DNA from: Deltaproteobacteria bacterium
GTDB lineage: Bacteria; Myxococcota; UBA727; VGSZ01
NCBI GenBank assembly: GCA_020850995.1
Contig: JADZDP010000255.1
Span: 1-34,529 of the forward strand
DNA length: 34,529 nt
Direction: 5' to 3'
Shown piece by piece: positions 1 to 10,376 of the stretch. The notes beneath the pieces were generated by a model. The model did no database searches, was not told where the DNA came from, and was given only the letters and a program-made list of their open reading frames with translations. How positions within the stretch are numbered: the first letter of the stretch is position 1; each line of letters opens with the position of its first letter. The position numbers were made by a program, and so were the translations under genes.

Positions 1-270
1 GGCGCACTCGAAAATGTCGATGCCCCACACGCGTTTGAGGGCCGCGGCCCAGTTGAGGGTTTGGCGCGGCGAGTCCGGTTTGGACTGAGCGTGAGCCGGC
101 CGGTCGGTGGCCGATTGCGGAGGCGCGTAGGCGGCAACCTTCGTGGGCGGCTTTGGGACCACGAGGGAGCGCAGCTTGTGGTTGGGCGCGAAAACTCCCG
201 CGAAGCGAAGGAGATGGTAGCGGGGCGGCGGAACCAGTGGGGCGAGCTTTCGGAGCAGCTCCGCTGGTGG
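1..270 (-). pseudogene. IS91/IS801-type transposase, C-terminal remnant
   Basis: Reading the minus strand from 270 down to 1 gives about 90 residues without a stop. They contain LVPPPRYHLLRFAGVFAPN near the start and LNWAAALKRVWGIDIFECA at the left edge. This order (VPPPR-x-H-L-x-R-x-x-G-V-x-A-P, then WA-x-x-LKRV-x-x-ID) is typical of the C-terminal half of Y2 (HUH, IS91/IS801) transposases, where it precedes a Cys-pair metal site. The frame is closed by a stop at 271-273. I could not extend recognisable transposase sequence upstream, so the 5' part seems lost or frameshifted. The 3' end runs off the window. Positions 271-445 hold nothing else I can identify. The family call is fairly secure; activity is unlikely. 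Confidence 0.72.
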
Positions 271-445
271 TCATCGAGATCGAGGACCTGGCGCCGCACC
301 ACGTGTGGACCGCCGCGCGCATCCACTGGCCCGAAGCGGTCGTCGAGCCTCTGGGCGACGTGCATGACTGCTCCTCGAACTGGAGCGGCGGCTGCCGCGA
401 CCCGCTTCCGTAGCAAGGTGCGGCCACTATCGACCCAATCGCCCA

Positions 446-3400
446 TCACCCCGCCCGCTCCCGCCGCTCCACCAGCGAGTACGCCACCGGCACCACTACC
501 AGCGTCAGCAGCACGAGCGACACGAGCCCGCCGAACATCGGCGCCGACAACCGCTTCATCACGTCCGCCCCCACGCCCGACGCGCTCATCACCGGGATGA
601 GCCCAAAGATATTCATCAACACCGCCATCAACACCGGCCGCAGCGACCGCTGCGCGCCTTCGACGGTGGCGGCGCGCGCGTGCTCTGCCGTCGACAGGCG
701 GCCCTCCTGTCGGCGCACCTGCCAGGCGTCGTCGAGGAACACCACCATGATGCTGGTGGTCTCGACCGCCACGCCGATGAGCGCGATGGCGCCCGCCCAC
801 ACCGCCACGCTGGTCGAGTAGCCGAGCGTCCACATCAACAGGATGCCGCCCGTGAGCGAGAGCGGCACCGACGCCATCACGAGCAGCGACTTCTTCACCG
901 AGCGCAGCGCCAGGTAGAGCAGCGCGAACACCAGCGCGAGCGTGATGGGCAGGATGATCGTCATGCGCGCCTGCATGCGCTCGAGGTTCTCGTACTGCCC
1001 GGTCCACTTGAGGTGTGTGCCCGATGGCAGGTGCACCGCCGCCTCCACCGCCTCCTTGGCGTCGTGCACGTAGCCGCCGGTGTCGCGCCCCACCAGGTCG
1101 ACGTAGACGTAGCCCACCAGCGAACCGCCCTCGTCGAGGATCATGGGCGCGCCCGGACGCACCTCGAGGCGGCCAAGCGCCGCCAGCGGCACCTGTGCGC
1201 CCGCCGGCGACTTGACCAGCACCTGGCCGACGCTTTCCACCGTGTCGCGCAGCTCGCGCGGGTAGCGCACGTTGACGGTGTAGCGCTCGCGGCCGTCGAT
1301 GACCTGGGCGACCTCCATGCCGCCGACCGAGCTCTCGAGCACGTCGAGCACGTCGCCGACCAGCAGCCCGTAGCGCGCGATCACCTGGCGGTCGGGCTCG
1401 AAGTCGAGGTAGCTGCCGCCGAGGATGCGCTCGGCGTAGACCGAGCGCGTGCCCGGCACGCCGCGCAGCGTGCGCTCGATCTGCTGGCCGACGTGCTCGA
1501 TGTCCGACAGCGTCTTGGCGAAGACCTTGATGCCCACCTGGGTACGGATGCCCGTCGACAGCATGTCGATGCGGCCGCGCACCGGCTTGGTCCACGCGCG
1601 GTTGAGGCCGGGGACGGTGACGGCGTCATCGAGCTCCTCGATGAGCCGCTCCTCGGTGAGGCCGTCTCGCCACTCGCCCTTGTCCTTGAGCTTGATGGTG
1701 ACCTCGAGCATGGAGAGGGGCGAGGGGTCGGTGGCGGTCTCGAAGCGGCCGGCCTTGCCGAACACGCTTTTCACCTCGGGGATGGCCTTGAGCGCCGCGT
1801 CCTGGCGCTGCAGCAGGTCGCTGGCAGCCGTCACCGAGATGCCGGGCAGGGTGATGGGCATGTAGAGCAGGTCGCCCTCCCACAGGGGCGGCATGAACTC
1901 GGAGCCGAGGCGCAGGAACGCAGCGCCGGTGCCGATGACGAGCAGCAGCACGAGCCCCAGCACCAGCGCGCGCGCGCGCAGCGCCAGCGACACGATGGGC
2001 GCATAGGCGGCGAGCAGCGCGCGGTTGATGGGGTTCTCGCGCTCGAGGCGCACGCGCCCACGCACCAACAGCCAGATGAGCGGTGGCGCCACCGTGATGG
2101 AGACGAGCGCGGCCGCCAGCATGGCGAAGGTCTTGGTCCACGCCAGCGGATGGAAGAGCCGGCCCTCCTGGGCCTGCAGCGCGAAGATGGGCAGGAAGCT
2201 GACGGCGATGATGAGCAAGGACGAAAACAGGCTCGGCCCGAGCTGTGCGCACGCGTCGGCCACCACCTCTTGCCGCGGGCGCTCCGGCTCGGCAGCGAGC
2301 TTCTTGTGCGCGTTCTCCAGGAACACCACCACGCCGTCGACGATGTCGCCGACCGCCAGGATGAGCCCGCCGAGCGACATGATGTTGAGGCCGATGCCGA
2401 GGTAGTAGGTGGGGATCATCGAGATGAGCAGCGTGAGCGGCAGCGTGAGCGCCACCACCAGCGCGCTGCGGACGTGAAGCAGGAACAACAGGATGATCAG
2501 GCACACCACGGCCACTTCCTCCAGGAGCGCGTCGCGCAGCGTGCGCACCGCCTGGTGGATAAGGTCGCTTCGATCGTAGGTGGTGACGAGCTCGACGCCG
2601 GGCGGGAAGCTCGGTGTCATTTCCAGGATCTTCTCTTTGACGCGCGCGATGACGGTGGCGGCGTCTTCGCCCTGGCGCATCACCACCACGCCGCCCACCA
2701 CGTCACCGAGCCCGTCGAGGTCGGTGACGCCGCGGCGGATGTTGGGCCCAAGCTGCACCCGGCCCAAGTCGGCGATGCGCACCGGCGTGCCCGCCGCGGT
2801 GGTGGCGACCGCAATTTGCGCGAGGTCGTCGGTGGTGGTGATGCGACCACGGCCACGGACGTAGACTTCACGCTCGCTGATTTCGAGCGTGCGCGCGCCC
2901 ACGTCGCGGTTGGAGGCACGGATGGCGGCCACCACCTTGGCGACCGATAGGCCGTAGGCGTACAGGCGCGTGGGATCGATCTCGACCTGGTACTGCTTCT
3001 CCATGCCGCCGACGGCGGCGACCTCGGCCACGCCCGGCACCGAGGAGAGCCAGTAGCGCAGCGACCAATCCTGGAAGCTGCGCAAGGCGGCCGCGTCGTT
3101 GTTGCCGCTGTTGTCGACGAGCGCGTACTGGAAGATCCAGCCGACCCCGCTGGCGTCGGGGCCCATCTGCGGGGTCACCCCTTGCGGCAGCTTGCCTTGC
3201 AGCTTCGAGAGCGTCTCGAGCACGCGCGAGCGCGCCCAATACAGGTCGGTGCCGTCCTCGAAGATCACGTAGACGAACGACATGCCGAACATGGAGAAGC
3301 CGCGCACCGCGCTCACCTTGGGCGAGGCCAGCATGGCGGTGACCAGCGGATAGGTGACCTGATCCTCGACGAGCTCCGGGCTTCGGCCCATCCAGTCGGA

Positions 3401-3550
3401 GAACAAGATCACCTGCGTGTCCGACAGGTCGGGGATGGCGTCGATGCGGATCTTGTTGAGCGACCACGCCCCCCACAGCGCGAGCACAAGTGCTGAGGCC
3501 AGCATCAGCTGCCAGCGCCGCATCGAGAGGCGGATGATCCGCTCGACCAC
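446..3550 (-). CDS. cusA: Cu(I)/Ag(I) RND efflux pump, CusA type
   Basis: Inner-membrane proton-driven pump of the heavy-metal RND family, 1034 aa, about full length for CusA. It takes Cu(I)/Ag(I) from periplasm or cytoplasm and passes it out through CusB/CusC. The N-terminus (VERIIRLSMRRW) and the segment IPDLSDTQVIL match the family. The transmembrane helix 4 motif reads GDIVDGVVVFLEN. Met564, Met614 and Met663 lie in LLYMPITLPGIS, SPLSMLEVTIKLK and RIDMLSTGIR. Their spacing (50 and 49) equals that of the E. coli CusA methionine ladder (573, 623, 672), which supports monovalent copper/silver as substrate. I chose GTG at 3550, one base after the cusB stop. The same frame is open to 3658, but that would overlap cusB and add unrelated residues. 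Last gene of a cusC-cusB-cusA operon; about 90% identical in part to the fragment at 31506-31797. Confidence 0.93.
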   Translation of the reverse strand: MVERIIRLSMRRWQLMLASALVLALWGAWSLNKIRIDAIPDLSDTQVILFSDWMGRSPELVEDQVTYPLVTAMLASPKVSAVRGFSMFGMSFVYVIFEDGTDLYWARSRVLETLSKLQGKLPQGVTPQMGPDASGVGWIFQYALVDNSGNNDAAALRSFQDWSLRYWLSSVPGVAEVAAVGGMEKQYQVEIDPTRLYAYGLSVAKVVAAIRASNRDVGARTLEISEREVYVRGRGRITTTDDLAQIAVATTAAGTPVRIADLGRVQLGPNIRRGVTDLDGLGDVVGGVVVMRQGEDAATVIARVKEKILEMTPSFPPGVELVTTYDRSDLIHQAVRTLRDALLEEVAVVCLIILLFLLHVRSALVVALTLPLTLLISMIPTYYLGIGLNIMSLGGLILAVGDIVDGVVVFLENAHKKLAAEPERPRQEVVADACAQLGPSLFSSLLIIAVSFLPIFALQAQEGRLFHPLAWTKTFAMLAAALVSITVAPPLIWLLVRGRVRLERENPINRALLAAYAPIVSLALRARALVLGLVLLLVIGTGAAFLRLGSEFMPPLWEGDLLYMPITLPGISVTAASDLLQRQDAALKAIPEVKSVFGKAGRFETATDPSPLSMLEVTIKLKDKGEWRDGLTEERLIEELDDAVTVPGLNRAWTKPVRGRIDMLSTGIRTQVGIKVFAKTLSDIEHVGQQIERTLRGVPGTRSVYAERILGGSYLDFEPDRQVIARYGLLVGDVLDVLESSVGGMEVAQVIDGRERYTVNVRYPRELRDTVESVGQVLVKSPAGAQVPLAALGRLEVRPGAPMILDEGGSLVGYVYVDLVGRDTGGYVHDAKEAVEAAVHLPSGTHLKWTGQYENLERMQARMTIILPITLALVFALLYLALRSVKKSLLVMASVPLSLTGGILLMWTLGYSTSVAVWAGAIALIGVAVETTSIMVVFLDDAWQVRRQEGRLSTAEHARAATVEGAQRSLRPVLMAVLMNIFGLIPVMSASGVGADVMKRLSAPMFGGLVSLVLLTLVVVPVAYSLVERRERAG

Positions 3551-3551
3551 G

Positions 3552-4772
3552 TCAGCCCCCGTGCCCGGCGTGGCCTTGCGGGCCCGCGCCCGACTTGAGC
3601 GCCGCTTGCAGCCGGCTCTCGGCGTCGATGAGGAAGCTCGCGCGCACCACCACCTCATCGCCGGGCGCGATGCCCGAGGTCACCACGAAGCCCTCGCCCA
3701 CGCGCGGCCCGAGCACCACGCCGCGCGGCTCGAAGCGCGTCGGTGCAGTTTTGACGAACACGAGCTTGCGCACGCCGGTGTCGATGATGGCGTCGACCGG
3801 CACCACCACCACCAGCCCGAGGTCCTTCTTGAGGTTGACGGTGGCGTACATGCCGGGCTTGAGCACGCCGTCGGCATTGTCGATCTCGATGCGCGCCTTG
3901 CCGGTGCGCGTGGCGACGTCGATCTCGGGATAGACGTAGGAGACCGTCGAGCGCAGTACCTGGCCGGGTGCCGACGGCAGCTCGACGTCGACGGCATCGC
4001 CCGCCTTCACGAGGCCAATCTCGGTCTCGTAGAGCGACGCCACCACCCAGACGCGCGAAAGATCGGCGATGCGATACAGGTGCATGTCGGGCGTGGCGTA
4101 GATGCCTTGCACCGCCATCTTCTCGACCACCACGCCGCTCGCCGGCGAGGCCACTGCCAGGCTGCGCTTGGCCACGCCCGACTCGCGCAGCGCCTCCACC
4201 TCGGCTCCGCTCATGCCCCACTGCGCCAGGCGATCGAGCGCGGCCTTGGCGATCTTCTTGCCGATCTCGCCCTGGCCGCGCGCCGCCAGGTACTCCTGCT
4301 GCGTCGAGACGATGTCGGGGCTGTAGAGGCGGTAGAGCGTCTGGCCCTTCTTCACCGGCTGACCCACGGCGGCGACGTAGATCTCGTCGATCCAGCCAGG
4401 CAGCCTCGTGTGTACGTGCGCCTCGCGCCGCTCGTCGACCTGCACCACCGCGACCGCGCGCAGGGTTGGCGCCACCTGCCGCTGCTCGACCTTGGCGGTG
4501 GCAAGCCCGATGCGGCTTTGCTGCACCGCGGGCACATCGATGGGCGCGCGCGCCTCCTCGAGGGGTGCTGGGCTCGGCGCTGGTGCGGGCCTGGCGCTCG
4601 GCGCTGGCGCGGGCCTGGCGCTCGGCGCTTGCGCTGGGCTCGCGCTCGCCGCCGGCCCGGCGTCGACGATGGGGCTGCCGTGCCCCTCATGCTGCGCGGC
4701 GCCCGGTGGCGCCAGCAGCACCAGCGCGGCCGACAGCACCATCCAACGCACCGGGCGGTTTGCGCGCTTCAT
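3552..4772 (-). CDS. cusB: CusB-type periplasmic adaptor (membrane fusion protein)
   Basis: Adaptor that links the CusA pump to the outer-membrane channel. The order of segments is: an N-terminal signal-like stretch (VLSAALVLLAPPGAAQ), a short His patch (HEGHG), a Pro/Ala-rich spacer of repeated APSARPAP units, then the lipoyl/hairpin/beta-barrel body. In the body, LPGWIDEIYVAAVGQPVKKGQTLYRLYSPD is the usual biotinyl-lipoyl segment of this family, and SLAVASPASGVVVEKMAVQG is its second half. The C-terminus ends HAGHGG, a second small His cluster. About 406 aa, normal for the family, though the N-terminal YHS-like metal domain of some CusBs is absent. GTG at 4775 and ATG at 4772 are both possible starts; I use the ATG, which overlaps the cusC stop as TGATG, implying translational coupling. 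Confidence 0.9.
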   Translation of the reverse strand: MKRANRPVRWMVLSAALVLLAPPGAAQHEGHGSPIVDAGPAASASPAQAPSARPAPAPSARPAPAPSPAPLEEARAPIDVPAVQQSRIGLATAKVEQRQVAPTLRAVAVVQVDERREAHVHTRLPGWIDEIYVAAVGQPVKKGQTLYRLYSPDIVSTQQEYLAARGQGEIGKKIAKAALDRLAQWGMSGAEVEALRESGVAKRSLAVASPASGVVVEKMAVQGIYATPDMHLYRIADLSRVWVVASLYETEIGLVKAGDAVDVELPSAPGQVLRSTVSYVYPEIDVATRTGKARIEIDNADGVLKPGMYATVNLKKDLGLVVVVPVDAIIDTGVRKLVFVKTAPTRFEPRGVVLGPRVGEGFVVTSGIAPGDEVVVRASFLIDAESRLQAALKSGAGPQGHAGHGG

Positions 4773-6151
4773 CACATGCCCCCCATGCCGCTCATGCCGC
4801 CTGCGCCCTCGTCACCGACGACGAGGCCCGGCGCCGGCGCCGCCATCCCCGCGCCCATGCGCGTCGGCATGGCGCCCGTCGAGCCCATCGACGGCATCGA
4901 GCCCATGCCGCCCATGCCGCCGCCGAACAGGGTCGGTGTCTGCGGCGCGAGGCGCACGACGGCGGGCTGTGACAACAGCTCGGCGAGGCGCAAGCGCGCG
5001 AGCCGCACGTCGAGCTTGGCGGCCTCGGCCTCGAGCGATGCCTGGTGCCAAGCGCGGATCACCGACAAGAGCTCGACGAGCGGCGCCTCACGGGCGGCGT
5101 AGGCGCTCTCGGAGGAGTCGAGCGCCAGCTTGGTGGTCGGCAAGATCTTGGCGACGTAGAGCGCGTGCGTCTCGGTCGCGGAGCGCAGATCCTGCTGCGC
5201 CAGCTCCCACTCCGCGCGCAGCCGCAGGCGCAGCGCCTCGACGTCGTTCTGCTCGGCAGCGGCGAGCAGGCGCGCGCTGTCGGTCATGGCCCCCTGCTTC
5301 CAGGGCGCAAAGAGCGGCACCGACACGCCCACCATCGCGCCCGCGTTCGACGGCTCCTCGGCCATGAACGACTGCATCCACATGAGCTGCACGGTCAGGT
5401 CGGGCCAGGCGGCCAGGCTGCGCGCGCGCTGGTCGGCGTCGGTGGCGCGCACGCGCGCGTGCGCGGCGGCGAGCTCGGGCTGCGCGGCGACGGCGTCTTC
5501 GAAGCTCGCCGCCACCGCCGGCGTCACGTCGTCGATGAGCTCGGGCGGGTCCGCGCCGGTGGTTGGCGGGCGCCCGCGCAGCTCGTCGAGCGCGACCAGC
5601 GCGCCGCGCAGCGCTCGCTCGAGCGCCAACGCGTCGCGCTCGAGCACGGCCAGCTCTGCTCCGGCGAGGAGCGCGTCGTGATGCCCGCCGACGCCGGAGC
5701 TGTAGCGCGCGGCCGCGCTCGCCTGCACCTCGCGCACCGCCTGCTGCAGGAGCGCGTTGGTAGTGAGCGCCTCGCGCAGGAAGAGCGCGCGCACGAAGAC
5801 CTGCGTCGCGGCCACGCGCAGGCCGCGCAGCGTGGTGTCACGCGCCGATCCCGCGGCGTCGGCCTGCTCCGCGAGCGCCGCGGCGCGCGCGGAGCGCTTG
5901 CCGGGAAACGGGAAGACCTGCGAGAGCTGCGCTCGCACGACCGGCATGTGCCCGCCAAGCGAGACCTCGTCAGGGCCGACGGCGATGAAGGGCTCGTCCC
6001 ACCAGCCGGTCCCGTCGGCAGCGCGCAACAGTGCGTCGCGGCGAGCCTGGTCCGCCAGCAAGGTCGGCGAGCGCGCCTCCAGCTCCGCGAGGACGTCGGA
6101 GAGCTTGAGCGGAGCGCTGGCGATCAGCAGCGCGACCACGAGATGGGTCAA
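4772..6151 (-). CDS. cusC: CusC/TolC-type outer-membrane channel with Met/Gly-rich tail
   Basis: Outer-membrane efflux protein, 459 aa, that completes the CusCBA exporter. It starts with a short hydrophobic signal (VVALLIASAPL) and has two repeats of the long alpha-helical TolC type. Typical features include QVFPFPGK near residue 80 and many Ala/Arg/Leu heptads. No lipobox cysteine is seen, unlike E. coli CusC. The last 55 or so residues are odd: after the conserved end of the helical body comes a flexible tail of GGMGGMGSMPSMG-like repeats ending GGMSGMGGM, with about a dozen methionines. Such thioether-rich tracts bind Cu(I) in other copper proteins, so a metal-binding tail is a fair inference. 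The start is TTG at 6151 behind a GGGGGTG element; GTG at 6139 is an alternative. Confidence 0.87.
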   Translation of the reverse strand: MTHLVVALLIASAPLKLSDVLAELEARSPTLLADQARRDALLRAADGTGWWDEPFIAVGPDEVSLGGHMPVVRAQLSQVFPFPGKRSARAAALAEQADAAGSARDTTLRGLRVAATQVFVRALFLREALTTNALLQQAVREVQASAAARYSSGVGGHHDALLAGAELAVLERDALALERALRGALVALDELRGRPPTTGADPPELIDDVTPAVAASFEDAVAAQPELAAAHARVRATDADQRARSLAAWPDLTVQLMWMQSFMAEEPSNAGAMVGVSVPLFAPWKQGAMTDSARLLAAAEQNDVEALRLRLRAEWELAQQDLRSATETHALYVAKILPTTKLALDSSESAYAAREAPLVELLSVIRAWHQASLEAEAAKLDVRLARLRLAELLSQPAVVRLAPQTPTLFGGGMGGMGSMPSMGSTGAMPTRMGAGMAAPAPGLVVGDEGAGGMSGMGGM

Positions 6152-6345
6152 GCAACACCCCCACGATGAGCCGAAGGGGTCGATGCGCGAAGCGTGCCAC
6201 TGCGCTCGATCGGGAGGCCCTGCCTGCAGGCGCGTACGGCCGCGTGCAGTCCATCCGGACGGGGGCGATCACGGGGCGGGCGGCACCACGGCGGTGGGCG
6301 ATCGTCCACTCCGCCACTCGGCGAAGGCGTCGCTGATGGGTCACG

Positions 6346-6484
6346 CAAGGAGATCAAGAAGCTCACGCTGCCGATCGCGAAGAAGCCGGACGGGACGCCC
6401 GACGATCACCTTGTGGGCGGCCTCGCGGTCGTAGCCGACCAGAAGGGAGCGTCGTCATTCAGGCGACGGTGCTCGGCAAGGCGC
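6346..6484 (+). pseudogene. Broken copy of the small RND-associated periplasmic protein
   Basis: Translation from 6346 reads KEIKKLTLPIAKKPDGTPDD and continues HLVGGLAV. It matches the central part of the intact protein at 30747-31274 (DLKKLDLPIAKKPDGTPDDH). DNA similarity runs from 6346 (aligned with 31049) to about 6484. One base is missing near 6448-6455 relative to the intact copy, which shifts the frame just before the ATVLGKAR segment. No start, signal peptide or His-rich N-terminus survives. It is therefore a decayed fragment. The preceding stretch 6152-6345 is the presumed upstream region of the cusCBA operon; I see no clear gene, promoter box or terminator in it. Confidence 0.8.
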
Positions 6485-6485
6485 G

Positions 6486-6929
6486 TCACCCTGACATCAC
6501 CAACGTCAAGGCGCAGCCACCGTTGCAGTCGCCGGTGATGCTCATGCCGTCGCCGCTGATGGTGCCCGTGCAGTCGGTCCAGTCGGCACCGGTGAAGGTG
6601 ACGTCATCGTTTACGATGGTGGCGCCGGCAGGAACGGACATGGCCATCTCCCAATCGCTGAAGGTCAGCGTGCAGCCGGCCACGGTCACGGTCGTCCCCA
6701 TCGCGCCGCCGAAGCACGACCCGCTCGCGGTCCAGGAGCCCGCCATGGCGTCGACGCACTCGCCCTCGCCCTCGCCCTCGCCCTCGCCCTCGCCTTCACC
6801 TTCGCCTTCGCCTTCACCCTCGCCCTCGCCCTCGCCTTCACCCTCACCTTCACCGCCGTCGGACGGGACACAGCCCGCGAGGGCCGTGAGCACAAGCAGC
6901 ACGAGCGGGACCAGCGAATGAATGCGCAT
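6486..6929 (-). CDS. Small lipoprotein with Gly-Glu spacer and six-Cys domain
   Basis: Predicted lipoprotein of 147 aa, lipobox LAGC with Cys20. After it comes a spacer of about 16 Gly-Glu pairs (residues 26-57), then a compact C-terminal domain of about 90 residues with six cysteines. These are probably three disulfides, since the domain would be extracytoplasmic. The domain is clearly paralogous to the product of 9962-10324: shared segments include SGSCF, TFSDW and DCTGT in the same order with all six cysteines aligned. I do not recognise a named family. It is the last gene of the minus-strand train, 149 bp after the response regulator, and has its own strong Shine-Dalgarno (AAGGAGAG). A role as a surface or periplasmic partner of the adjacent sensor kinase is only an inference. 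Confidence 0.85.
   Translation of the reverse strand: MRIHSLVPLVLLVLTALAGCVPSDGGEGEGEGEGEGEGEGEGEGEGEGEGEGEGEGECVDAMAGSWTASGSCFGGAMGTTVTVAGCTLTFSDWEMAMSVPAGATIVNDDVTFTGADWTDCTGTISGDGMSITGDCNGGCALTLVMSG
6759..6854. repeat. Hexanucleotide microsatellite coding the Gly-Glu spacer
   Basis: Sixteen tandem copies of a six-base unit (CTCGCC on the plus strand, with CTTCGCC- and CTCACC-type variants). The unit length is a multiple of three, so slippage would lengthen or shorten the Gly-Glu linker without breaking the frame. Confidence 0.93.
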
Positions 6930-7078
6930 GCGAGCTCTCCTTGATCGTCCGCCGCCCCATGCAAGAAGCAGAGCAGCGCGTCCCGCCGAGCGACGTCGCC
7001 GGCAGTGTGACGTAGCGGGTTACGGGGCGAGCCTTCCTCGCGGCTTCCGAGGTCATGAAGGTGGCAGACGCCGGCGCT

Positions 7079-8475
<1,397 letters not shown>

Positions 8476-8479
<4 letters not shown>

Positions 8480-9957
8480 GCCGAGCCCCCCTGCGCCGGG
8501 CGCGGCGATCTCGGCAAGCGAAGCTCGAAGCAGGCGCCACTCGCTGTGTCGACGAGGTTGAGCTCGCCTTGGTGCGCGCGCGCCAGCGACGCAGACACGG
8601 CGAGCCCGAGCCCCGTGCCCTTGGCCTTGGTGGTCGCGAACGGCTCAAACAAGCGCGGGCGCAGCTCGGGCGCGACGCCGGGGCCCTGGTCCCGAACACG
8701 CAGATGAACGGCCTGCGGGTCGTCTCCGTCGACGTCGAGCACGATCGCGCCCATCGGCGCGGCCTCGATGGCGTTCTGCACCAGGTTGTGGAGGATCTGG
8801 CGTACCTTGCCGTCGTCGACCGCGGTCACGACGTCGCCGCGCGCGTGCACCTCGACGCGTCGGGCGTCGCCCATACGCTCGGCCACCTCGTGCGCGAGCG
8901 CCGCGAGGTCGGTGTCGGCGAGGTTGAGGCGCTGCGGTCGCGCCAGATCCAACAGGCCGCCGACGATGCTCTGGCAGCGGGCGATCTCGTCGACGATGGC
9001 GCGCGCGTCCCTGCGGATCGCCTCGTCGTCACGCCGCTCGATCAGGCGTGCATAGCCGAGCATGACGCCAAGCGGATTGTTGATCTCGTGCGCCACGCCC
9101 GCCGCAAGGCGCCCGATGCCGGCGAGCCGTTCGGCGTCGAGCAGCCGCTTCTCCCGCAGGTCGAGCTCGACGGCCATTTCGTTCAGGCGATGCGCCAGGG
9201 ACCCGATCTCATCGTCGCGCTCGGGAGCGACGCGCGCCGTCAGATCGCCTGCTGCCAGACGTCGGGCGGCAGCCTCGAGCCCGAGCAGCGGCCGCGAGAT
9301 GGTGCGGTCGACGGAGAGCGCGACCGCAGCGGACAGGAGCAGGGCGACGGCGAGCACGGCGAGTTGCAGCGCGACGGTCCATCGTTCGGCGACGCGCGTC
9401 GCCGCTTCGGCTGCCCGCGCCGCCGCCTCGAGGTGCGCGGCGATGCGGTCGGCGCTCTCCTGCGCCTCCATGATCAGATCGAGCGCGCGGTCGTGGGCCT
9501 CGGCGAGCAGTGCGCCGCCGCCCTCGACGTGCGGCAACAGGCTGGTCGTGAAGTTCTCGTCGAGGGCCTCGAGGCCGAGGGCGATGCTCTCGAGCGTCTC
9601 GAGGTCGCGGCCACGCAAGAGCGGCCGCGCCGTCGCCAGCGCGGCGCGCGCGTCGTGGAGCGCCTTCTGGTAATGCCCGAGGTGTGAGCGGTTTTGCAGG
9701 ATGACCGTGTGGGCCTGGTGCGCGTAGGCGTCGCGCACCGCGATGCTCACCCGTTGGACCGCGGCGATCGCGTGGTCGGCGCTGCGCACGTCGCGCGCGC
9801 GGGCAGAGAGCACGGCCTGCGAAACCGCGGATACCGAAAGCGCGGCAATGACGGCGGTGACCAACAGCATGGTCGCCGCCAGCAGGCGGTGTCGGATCGC
9901 CCGCCGCCGCTGCACCGGTGCGCGCGCGGCGAGCTTTGGTCCATGCGGCCCTGGCAC
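8476..9957 (-). CDS. Membrane sensor histidine kinase
   Basis: Class I histidine kinase of 493 aa. Transmembrane helix 1 is at about 24-46. A periplasmic, mostly helical sensor region at about 47-192 has no haem or metal motif that I recognise. Transmembrane helix 2 is at about 194-216, and a HAMP domain at about 217-270. The HisKA domain has the phosphoacceptor His290 in AAGVAHEINNPLG. The ATPase domain has N box HNLVQNAIEA (about 390-399), DQGPGVAP and the G2 box GTGLGLA. It begins at GTG 9957, four bases after the stop of the small lipoprotein gene, with AGGA upstream. The regulator gene follows with ATGA overlap. The signal sensed is unknown; the gene order suggests that it concerns the neighbouring electron-transfer system. 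Confidence 0.94.
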
Positions 9958-9961
9958 CTGC

Positions 9962-10324
9962 TCATTCCTGCATCTCGAGCACGAAGTCGCAACCGTCGGG
10001 GCAGGTGCCTTCGATCGTCATGCCGTCGTCCGCGAGCGTGCCGGTGCAGTCGGACCAGCTGCTGCCGGTGAGCGTGGCCGAGCTTCCCGACACCACCGCC
10101 CCGCTCGGCAAGTCTTCACCCGACATGCTCCAATCGGAGAAGGTGATCTGGCAGCCGTCGACCGCCGCGGTGTTGGTCATCGCCATGTCGAAGCAGCTGC
10201 CGCTGCCCTCCCACGTTCCCGGCATCGCCTCGACGCAGTCGCCGCCGCCGGTCGGACAACCGCTGGCGGCGATGATGAACAGGGCGGCGAACGACAAAAC
10301 GAAGTGCTTCTTGCTGTTGCGCAT
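9962..10324 (-). CDS. Small six-Cys lipoprotein, paralogue of 6486-6929
   Basis: Predicted lipoprotein of 120 aa with lipobox ASGC (Cys23) and a strong AGAGGA ribosome site. The mature part is one domain of about 90 residues with six cysteines. It aligns end to end with the product of 6486-6929 but lacks that protein's Gly-Glu spacer (here only PTGGGD). Conserved landmarks are SGSCF, TFSDWSMS and SDCTGT. Its stop lies four bases before the sensor kinase start, so kinase and lipoprotein should be translated together. Function unknown. An extracytoplasmic ligand-binding or signal-presenting partner for the kinase is a reasonable guess from position, and no more than that. Confidence 0.85.
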   Translation of the reverse strand: MRNSKKHFVLSFAALFIIAASGCPTGGGDCVEAMPGTWEGSGSCFDMAMTNTAAVDGCQITFSDWSMSGEDLPSGAVVSGSSATLTGSSWSDCTGTLADDGMTIEGTCPDGCDFVLEMQE

Positions 10325-10376
10325 CTTGGTCCTCTCCTCGAGCAGTGGTTCGGCGTCTCGCGGCGGTTGGGGAGCG

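Noticed and set aside
680..2950. Long plus-strand frame of 756 codons opposite cusA
   Set aside because: Arg/His/Ala-rich product with no motifs, exactly antisense to a conserved pump; a by-product of high GC at third positions.
3417..5102. Plus-strand frame of 561 codons opposite cusB and cusC
   Set aside because: Shadow of the conserved adaptor and channel genes; low-complexity Arg/His/Asp sequence.
6759..6854. Short regular repeats as a possible CRISPR array
   Set aside because: Six-base units without spacers, coding for a Gly-Glu linker inside a lipoprotein.
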